From Manduca sexta (lineage: Eukaryota; Arthropoda; Insecta; Lepidoptera; Sphingidae), in contig NC_051141.1 of assembly GCF_014839805.1 (NCBI RefSeq), forward strand, positions 9,928,777-9,992,776: a DNA stretch of 64,000 nucleotides, written 5' to 3'. The stretch's first letter is position 1. Each line of letters begins with the position of its first letter. The notes under the pieces were generated by a model, which was not told the origin of the DNA, did not search any database, and saw only the letters and a program-made list of their open reading frames with translations. Made by a program: the position numbers and the translations under genes. This document shows, piece after piece, positions 57,301 to 64,000 of the stretch.

Positions 57301-60300
57301 ATTGTGATACTGTACATGTACTCTGATATTGTATTATAATAATGTTGAAGTGTTATTTTATCTCAATTGTATCACCAAAACTGTGCCGTATAAAGATGTA
57401 ATCTAACAAAACAATTTTCACCCGAAATCATATTATACAATGTCGCCTTTTAGACAATAAAAAAAAAAAAAAACTTTATTGTGATTTCGTAATAATAAAG
57501 CGATTAGAGAATCAAAACATGCAAAACTGCAAAAATATAAATGACACCAATACCCAGTACTGCTATTGTCACGCAAGCGATAATTATTAAGAAATAAGAC
57601 CCGGTGATAACAATGCCGGTATCACGTGATATACGCACTCAATACGTTGACAAATCGGTTTTAAGTTAGAATAATGCTTTTCAATGAAACAATTCCACTA
57701 CCAACCAATATTAAGAATCGTCTAAAATACATTTTTATCCAAAAAGTTTGTGTTATTCTTGTACGTAATGAATGAGCATTAAAAAACAGTAATGTATGGC
57801 GGTTTAACATATTTTTATTTGCAGACGAACGTCCCGTTATGTATTTGTACACGTCGTCGGTGTTCCAATGGGATGCGACGACGTTCAGTAACTTTCGCAC
57901 ATATCTAAGCACGCTATACGTGCTGGCTATGCTGGTGGGCATCCCTCTCATGACGAAAATTATTCAAATTAGAGACACGGTCAGTAACTGGATTATTAGA
58001 AATGAGCTTTGTAATTAATTGTCATTATTTTAACGTTTTGTTATCGTCTGTCTCCGTGGCGTTATTACATTGCGACATGATCTCTGCGCTGAGGTCTTGG
58101 GTTAAATACCCATTTTGAGGAAGGTTATATTGGATGTTTCTAGAAATGTGCTCCCGTAAATAGCAAAAGACTGTATCTATATTATATGTGCCTTACCTAG
58201 CTAGTGAAAGGCGTGATGTTATTCACATCGTTTCGATGTTGTATACATTAAAATTTATATTAAATAATATATTTTGCTCTTATCAAACTTTTGATAGTAA
58301 AATTTACAGTAATGTTGCGCATGTACGTTTGATGTTTTAGCTGATAATGATGCTGGGCGCTACGTCACATATAATCGGCCATGTCATATATGCGCATGTG
58401 AGGTTCGACAAGATGATGTATTTAGGGGCTACGGCGGCGGCGCTGGGTCCTTGCGTAGCTCCCTTAATCCGTTCCATGACTTCGAAAATACTGCCAGCCG
58501 ATGAAAGAGGTACACATATATACATTTTATTTATGCACCTATTGCATGAAATTTTGCAATTCGGCCATTTGATATGGATTTATTTACAACATTATTTAAT
58601 GTACCATTGCACACACACCGTCACCTTTGTGTAGGAAATACTCTCTGAAAGTAATGATTAGATTCTAAAAATCCGTTTGCTAATACCCTTTCACATTCGT
58701 ATCGTATTCATAAAAAATATTGGAAATAATATTTGTAAGTACTAGGAAAGCAAGTAGGTATATCTATAATATAAAATTAACTAGCTCGGCCGGTATAGTA
58801 ACAATTTCCAAAAAAACTGAAGAAGCACTTAATTTTTATTTAAAATATCTCATCCCAAACTCCATCCAGGCACTTTATCTCACAAATTCCCTTACAATTG
58901 TCGGTGTTAGCTTACAAGGCATAATAAGTAACCATTATATTGTAAATGCAAAAGTAACCCTGTCTCTGATGCTTTCACGATTCCAATACACAAACTTTGA
59001 TACGGAGGATGGCTGAACAGGGAAAAGGGACATAAGCAAATTTCACAAACCAAATCCCACTCCGGCGAAGCTGCGAGCAAAAGCTAGTAAAGTACCCAGC
59101 ACCCAGGTAATCTATTAACTCAAATACATACTTGTGTTAAGGAGTGGCGTACGCGTTCCTGTCGGTGATGGAGAATGCAGTGGGTCTATTCGCTTCGGTG
59201 GTGTACGCGCAGGTATACAAGGCCACGCTCGGCACAGACCACATGAATGCTATCTTCTATTTCACTATATCTACGCAAGTCGCCGTGTTCATGTGTGCCT
59301 TGTGAGTATAACGCTTGTACTATAGGTACAGTTTTGTATTTCTACTAAAAGCGTGCTGTCGCTCTGAAATGCAGATTTTAGAATGTGGCGTAGCTTTGTG
59401 TGTTTGGGCAAAGCTAGCCATCTCCCCAGACGACACTTCAATATGGGCAATGAATGTGGTATTGTTTTTTTAAATATAAACATTTTTAACATCAAATATT
59501 CATAACAAATTCATTGAAATTTTAGGAATTAAATAATTGTGAAAATGGGGCGGCAAATTTTTAGTTGGTCCCGGCTGGTAAAAGCACAGTTTGCGCCACT
59601 AATTTAAGTTTCAGGTGTTGCTTCCTATTATGAGTACATTATTTCTGGTTAGTTTACGAGGTTTGCTCCAGCCAGTAATTTATGTTGACATGGCACGTTT
59701 ATTATATAAGGCAGAAAAAGCTCGGCGATAGGCAAAGTAAATGACCAAGCACCTGTACCTATCTATTCGGGGGCTTACCCCGCCAGCAATACCTTATGTA
59801 ATAGACATAAAAATAGTTAATTGTTCGGGTGATAGTAGTTTTAACGCACTCGTCTTTTTTTCCTGTTATAATATATTTTACACGTTTTAGTTTATTCAGC
59901 ATTGACGCTCGTGTTTTTCAATCGAAATTTAGTTCAACTAAAAAATATAACAAATATACTTTGTTGAAATCCGTCTTAACGATTTAGAACGTAGACTGGG
60001 CCAAATATTTAGAGACATACATATATAAATGTATACTTAAAACCATAGCCATCCGTGAGCAGTTGCAGTACAGCAGCAGAACACAGCAGGGGAAATTAAT
60101 AGTTTATGAATATTTCGCAAAACTTCAAACTTTCTCGGGGGTATTATAAACACCTAAGCATCAAGATACTTAATATTTTTGTAGCTCAGTAGCTGTATCT
60201 CATTTGCAATAAGTTTGATTTAGTTACCTACTACTAGAATTTTATATCTACGTACTTTTGACATGTTGATTAGATTATATCAGTTGTAGACGAAATGTTA

Positions 60301-61313
60301 GGCATCATTGTGATGTGTTGAGTGTGATTAGATCTCATGTATATAGATCAAAGATATTACTTGTAGCTCTTAAGATTCTAAGAACAATATTTCAAAAGTA
60401 ATCTTAGTTTATTGCGACATAATATCGTAAAACAATAATAGGTATTTTTCAATAAATAAATGTATCTAATTCACATTTCTTTTTCTATCATTAGTACAAA
60501 TATTATGAGCTTATAGTTCTTATGATTATCTATTGAATAAGCAGAGTTCATACTAAATTAAAATTAGAAAGATTTACGTTAAAATATTAGTCTGTTACAA
60601 TATGCGAATTGCACTGTAACTTTTATTTTCTGAAACTACATTATTAGTTAGCTAATAATGCAAAAGTCAAAGGGCTCTTAAAAATGACTAAATTCTTAAT
60701 CATGGAATGTAATGAATTGTTAGCGAATTTTTTTCCTGGGGTGAAGGTCCAGTGTCCATCTGCTCCAGTGGTAATTAGTCTCAGTTAGATCGTAACAGCA
60801 ATTAACACTACGCTAACTCAATAATGTCAACTTTACAGGAGAGATGTTTAAAAAAAAATAAGTATTATAATACTAGCGCTTTCTTAATGATTCGTTTTGT
60901 GTAATTCAAAATTCTTAATTTTTTATAAAAAAAGTAAATACCATATAAATTAATGGTAAATTTATATTTTGTGAGCTCATAAAAGCAATGATAATTTTTT
61001 TTTCATTAAACCGGAAATTTTAGAAAATGTCATCTAAGCGTTGTTGTAATTATTGATGTTAGCGAGTTTATTTTACGCGAGCCATAGAAATATTAGATAA
61101 CATACAATGAATTTAGACACGACTGCTAATTTACTATTTATTTATCACATATTTGTGTCTCTGGATATGAGTGCTAGATACCACTATTTCAATTATATTT
61201 TTTAGTCAATGTTTTAACTCATGATTAATTCCAGTGTAATGGAACTCATGCTTAAGGGGCGGAAACTGGAATCAATCACAACACAGGAACAATCAGAAAA
61301 AGAAATATCTTGA
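48312..61313 (+). CDS. Major facilitator transporter, SLC46-like, complete, 9 coding exons
   Basis: Membrane transporter of the family that includes the proton-coupled folate transporter and lysosomal SLC46A3. Exons: 48312-48341, 49903-50097, 53346-53520, 54044-54229, 56641-56931, 57825-57979, 58341-58509, 59142-59301, 61235-61313. All borders are GT-AG and all phases match, giving 479 codons plus stop, a usual length for the family. The first exon holds only ten codons (MSMSPDETYM). TM1 follows (PSMFFYMMAYMITNVIEQTF). MFS motif A is GSYSDKRGRK at residues 101-110. WPVEYVIYTAVLPSALTG and FAYIADVSSVKNRTLRVG match SLC46 helices 4-5. The central loop is Lys/Arg-rich, and the C-terminal six helices include GATAAALGPCVAPLIRS. 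The tail is short and charged. The substrate cannot be read from sequence. Intron 2 (3.2 kb) contains a Penelope relic. Confidence 0.93.
49272..49313. repeat. Perfect 17-bp inverted repeat, 8-nt spacer
   Basis: GATTGCAGTATTAACAT and its reverse complement flank TTTTGAGT, in transporter intron 1. Confidence 0.9.
52005..52765 (-). pseudogene. Penelope-like reverse transcriptase relic, in transporter intron 2
   Basis: Read on the minus strand in shifting frames, from right to left: PKIYGFPKIYKSN then PLRPI (near 52550-52600) matches the GLPKIHKP…PLRPIVS motif of Penelope-like elements. STHFIQQL is near 52440. FEVTSLFTNIPVEDT (about 52345-52390) matches the F-D-V-x-S-L-F-T-N-V-P block that holds the first catalytic Asp, here Glu. 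DGVARGSAIAPVIANIFME (about 52145-52200) matches the next block. YVDH (about 52057-52068) stands where YVDD is expected. Several in-frame stops and the hairpin at 52274 show it is inactive. Confidence 0.8.
52274..52315. repeat. Perfect 19-bp inverted repeat, 4-nt spacer
   Basis: CATGCAGGGTTACCTACGT and its exact reverse complement flank TACT. It lies inside the Penelope relic, between two conserved blocks. Confidence 0.94.
52950..53175 (-). mobile_element. Helitron-like 3'-end fragment in transporter intron 2
   Basis: AAGCTTTTGCCCAGGGCTCC and GTCTCAAACT…CCAAATTTCATCTAAATCCG resemble the 3' part of the 26551 element. It breaks off at AGATGCAGCGGAAGACTTTG before any monomer. Confidence 0.6.
54885..55165 (-). 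mobile_element. Helitron-like remnant in transporter intron 4
   Basis: CAAAAGCGATACGCGCTGCT followed by TCGCCCGCGTG, then CAAATTTCATCCAAATCCGT and TTTATAATAATAGTAAGATG: the 3' end, middle and 5' end of a short member, in inverse orientation. Confidence 0.5.
57136..57196. repeat. 29-bp inverted repeat with one mismatch, 3-nt spacer
   Basis: The left arm starts AGAAAGTATATATTAATTTA and the right arm ends AATATATACTTTCT; the spacer is ACG. In transporter intron 5. Confidence 0.93.
58048..58215 (+). mobile_element. tRNA-derived SINE relic in transporter intron 6
   Basis: CTCCGTGGCGTTATTACATTG and GCGCTGAGGTCTTGGGTTAA match the head of the SINE at 22385, with a decayed box B. Confidence 0.55.
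59030..59088 (+). mobile_element. Helitron-like 3' end in transporter intron 7
   Basis: CACTCCGGCGAAGCTGCGAG followed by CAAAAGCTAG and T is the family's terminal hairpin and CTAG. The 5' limit is not clear. Confidence 0.5.
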
Positions 61314-61316
61314 TTT

Positions 61317-61346
61317 AACCTTATATTGGTTTATTAATATAAGGTT
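61317..61346. terminator. Possible stem-loop just after the transporter stop
   Basis: AACCTTATATT and AATATAAGGTT form an 11-bp stem with an 8-nt loop starting 4 nt after the stop. This is in the 3' UTR; no specific role is claimed. Confidence 0.3.
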
Positions 61347-62326
61347 GTACCTCCATGAGCAGCTTTCAAAAAACAGAATGGAATCGAATAATAGTTTAAG
61401 GTGCCTTTCCTATTTCAATTGTGATATTTTAGTAATTTTTTTATTTTAAATATTCTAAAAAAAGTTGTTATGAAGCATTAAATCTCGAATGGTTAGTGTT
61501 TCTTACTGAAGATTATAAGCATGTTCTTTATTTTATTTTAACTTGCCCAAACATAATTTAAAAATTCTAACAAATATGCATATGTTTTTAGGGATGTAAA
61601 CTATAATTCTTAAAATAAATTATTTTATTTTTGTCCAAAATTGAAAAATTTGGATATATTGCTAGAATTTATTTATGAAAAGTTTGTAAGGCAACATTAG
61701 GGTGCTAAATCTAGCATCAGCTATTCTCCTGTTAAACTTAATTCCTGTAAGTATTATGTATTGTTTTTATTTCAAAGCAAATGTGATCATACTTTATATG
61801 AAATAAGTGATATACAATATTGTTGAAAATGATTTAATGTTAAGTTTTGACAATGTAAAACAGTTTTTAGTATTCAATAAACTCCACTATAATATTACCG
61901 TTACATTGGTATAATTTTCTTTTCACATTAAATCACAATAAACTATTACGATATCTAATTAAATAAAAAAAACTAATTACAATATAATACACATTAAGGA
62001 ATCTGTTAGAACAAAATGCTTACATTATCATACCTCCTTTAATAATCTGAATAAGAAAATAAGGATGCCTACATAATATTACATGCATATAAAGATAATC
62101 CAATCACAGAATACGAAACAACACTATGTAAAAGTGTCTTTATTATTTTTCTATTTATATGTTCTGCCATATACTGTGTTGAATATAATTCCACATATGG
62201 ATTTCATCAAATGAAAATTTGACTATTATAACACTATATTTTTGCATCTTATAATTTCAGTAGAGATTCTTAGTAAATAAATCGGATTTATATAACCGCA
62301 GAAGAAATTACGACTTGTAGCAGTAA
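61347..62326. other. Intergenic between two convergent genes
   Basis: AT-rich 3' flanks of the transporter and the S28 gene, with many AATAAA-like strings on both strands. No other gene is seen. Confidence 0.5.
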
Positions 62327-64000
62327 TTACTGCTTCAGCCATTTGGTAAGGAGTTCGTCGATTTTTAAACGAGCTTCCACTAAGTCGATCGAATCTTTTT
62401 CACTTGGTGGATACATGTTGGCACAGTGGGCAGTTCCTGAAAATACACACAAAATACATACTAGGTCTACAGAAATAATCTTGTTTACCATCGGCCAGTC
62501 AGTACAGATAATAAATCGACATCGCCACACTTAAAGTATGAATGCAAACGTATTTATTTGGTGTAATTTTGTAATCAAAACTTTTTATACTGTATCATAT
62601 ACATCACAAAGTTACAAGGACTATTAACAAATTCTATAATATCGCTTTATGTTCTGGAGCTGGCTGATGATAATATAAAATCTCTATTATAATGATAACA
62701 TAAAGTATAGTGTTTTGCAGGTCGATCTCTGTTGTGAAAAAGAATGATTTTAAGTATTTTGCATCGTCAAATCATGATATGTTATATTGTTTCTACACAA
62801 GGCCAGTGTTAATGTTTTATGAACACTTTGAATTACCTGTCAGGTGTCCAAATAACAGCATATTGCACAACTTATAAATTCATAACATACCAGTAAAAAA
62901 TATTCCATCATAAATCACTTCACTGAACTATTAAATGTTATAAATTTACATAACAATGTTTTAACTTCAATAAATAATTGTGACTTCTATGTATACATTT
63001 TTTTATAAAGTTAACATAAATGCCGCTATTAAAGCAGTTCGACCCACTACTGCGCATACTATTTGGCTGTATTTTAACATATTTCAAGTAACAAGAATCC
63101 AGTCTAGTGAGACAACTAACCACGTATGAAGATAGCAGGAGCGTCGTTATTCGTGCTATTAGTGATCCCGAGCGCATGCCAGGGGTCCACCGACCCGTGC
63201 ACGAACACCACCCTCGACACGGATATATCTAGCGCGCCGTAGTCACTGTTGGTCCACATAGCAGACCTTTGGATGAAATCAGCTCCGTACCTGACAAATT
63301 TCAATACTATAATGTCTCTTAATATAGTTAATTAAGTATATAAATGTAAAGCTTACAGTATACTACATTTTGCTCGGAGGTTTAACCGTGTGAGCTATCC
63401 AGTAAAAGTTTCGCCATATGCTTTACCGAGATGAAAAGCAGTCTATGGTCTTCTCAAGGTCTCAGTGTGTCTCAATACCAAATTTCATCGACATCAGTTT
63501 GGTAGTCTAAGTTTATCGCGTTTAGACAGACGCGCGGATGGGGAATTTAGATATATATTATGTAGTTATTTAATGTCTAGAGATTTATTACTTATTATGT
63601 CAAATTACAACCTCATAAGAGATAAATACTCGTATGTCTTTTTAATCACTTATTACAGATGTGATAAAATGTTAATAATATATTTCATTTTATCTATTTT
63701 GCACCTGAAATTATAATGCTATAATAGTCTATAATAATGAATTAGATTACTTTTTGCCAAAAATATCCTGGCATTGTTGTATAAAGAACTCAAGTTTAAA
63801 GTTGTCCCCAAACACTTCTGTCGCCCCTGACGAAGTCTGGTAAAAACCAAATTCTGTGCACGTCTGGTACATCCACTGACGACCTACAAATTCATATACA
63901 GCGTAAGAACGTACAAAATACATATTTTTATATATCTTACGTATATGAAGTTAGTATAATGTCTTAATTTTGAGGGTACCCACCTCCTTCTGATCCCCAT
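62327..64000 (-). CDS. S28 family serine carboxypeptidase (PRSS16/K12H4.7-like), 3' part
   Basis: Peptidase S28 enzymes (prolyl carboxypeptidase, dipeptidyl peptidase II, thymus-specific serine protease) are secreted or lysosomal. Four exons on the minus strand join in phase: 64000-63984 (5' limit off the window), 63883-63751, 63290-63121 and 62436-62327, with stop TAA at 62327-62329. They read WGSEG into [20 protein letters not shown], a hallmark S28 segment, then [16 protein letters not shown], where the Asp is the charge-relay residue, then [11 protein letters not shown] with the catalytic His. The nucleophile Ser lies in the part outside the window. The gene runs convergently towards the transporter, with stops about 1 kb apart. 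Nothing suggests inactivation in the part seen. Confidence 0.93.
63370..63545 (-). mobile_element. Helitron-like remnant in an S28 intron
   Basis: ATTTTGCTCGGAGGTTTAACC then GTCTCAATACCAAATTTCAT and TAAGTTTATCGCGTTTAGAC follow the order of the 26551 family's 3' half. It is heavily decayed. Confidence 0.4.

Overview
The window looks like nuclear DNA from a lepidopteran insect (moth or butterfly). It is AT-rich and has split genes with GT-AG introns. It is crowded with transposon families I associate with Lepidoptera: Helitron-like elements ending in a CTAG hairpin, a tRNA-derived SINE, hAT and TTAA-type MITEs, a copia element, and Penelope, Jockey and CR1-like relics. I see nothing bacterial. 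The species cannot be named from the sequence alone.

Layout. 1-9.6 kb holds no recognisable gene, only MITE and Helitron relics. 9606-15929 is one copia-type LTR retrotransposon insertion with a 5-bp target duplication; a 500-N gap sits inside it and part of the element is present twice, most likely because two overlapping contigs were not merged. 16-26 kb is intergenic, with MITEs, a SINE, a Helitron carrying a 123-bp tandem array, and several near-perfect hairpins. 26232-36429 (+) is a complete seven-exon nuclear receptor gene of the NR2E type; its introns carry a Helitron, a SINE split by a LINE, and a hAT MITE split by a Tc1/mariner-like element. 38593-39106 (-) is an exon of a small multi-pass membrane protein. 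39-48 kb is again repeats: a TTAA MITE, a THAP half-domain, a GC-rich repeat, a Helitron with nine 123-bp monomers, and a Jockey-like LINE relic cut by another Helitron. 48312-61313 (+) is a complete nine-exon major facilitator transporter of the SLC46 type (479 residues). 62327-64000 (-) is the 3' part of an S28 serine carboxypeptidase gene that runs off the right edge.

I joined the host genes by checking donor, acceptor and codon phase at every junction: the receptor gives 552 codons plus stop, the transporter 479 plus stop, and the four S28 exons join in frame. The genes are not an obvious pathway or cluster; each looks like an independent insect gene. The most unusual structural signal is a set of about a dozen unrelated, perfect or near-perfect inverted duplications with very short spacers, scattered from 9 to 57 kb. 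No previously undescribed molecular system is evident.
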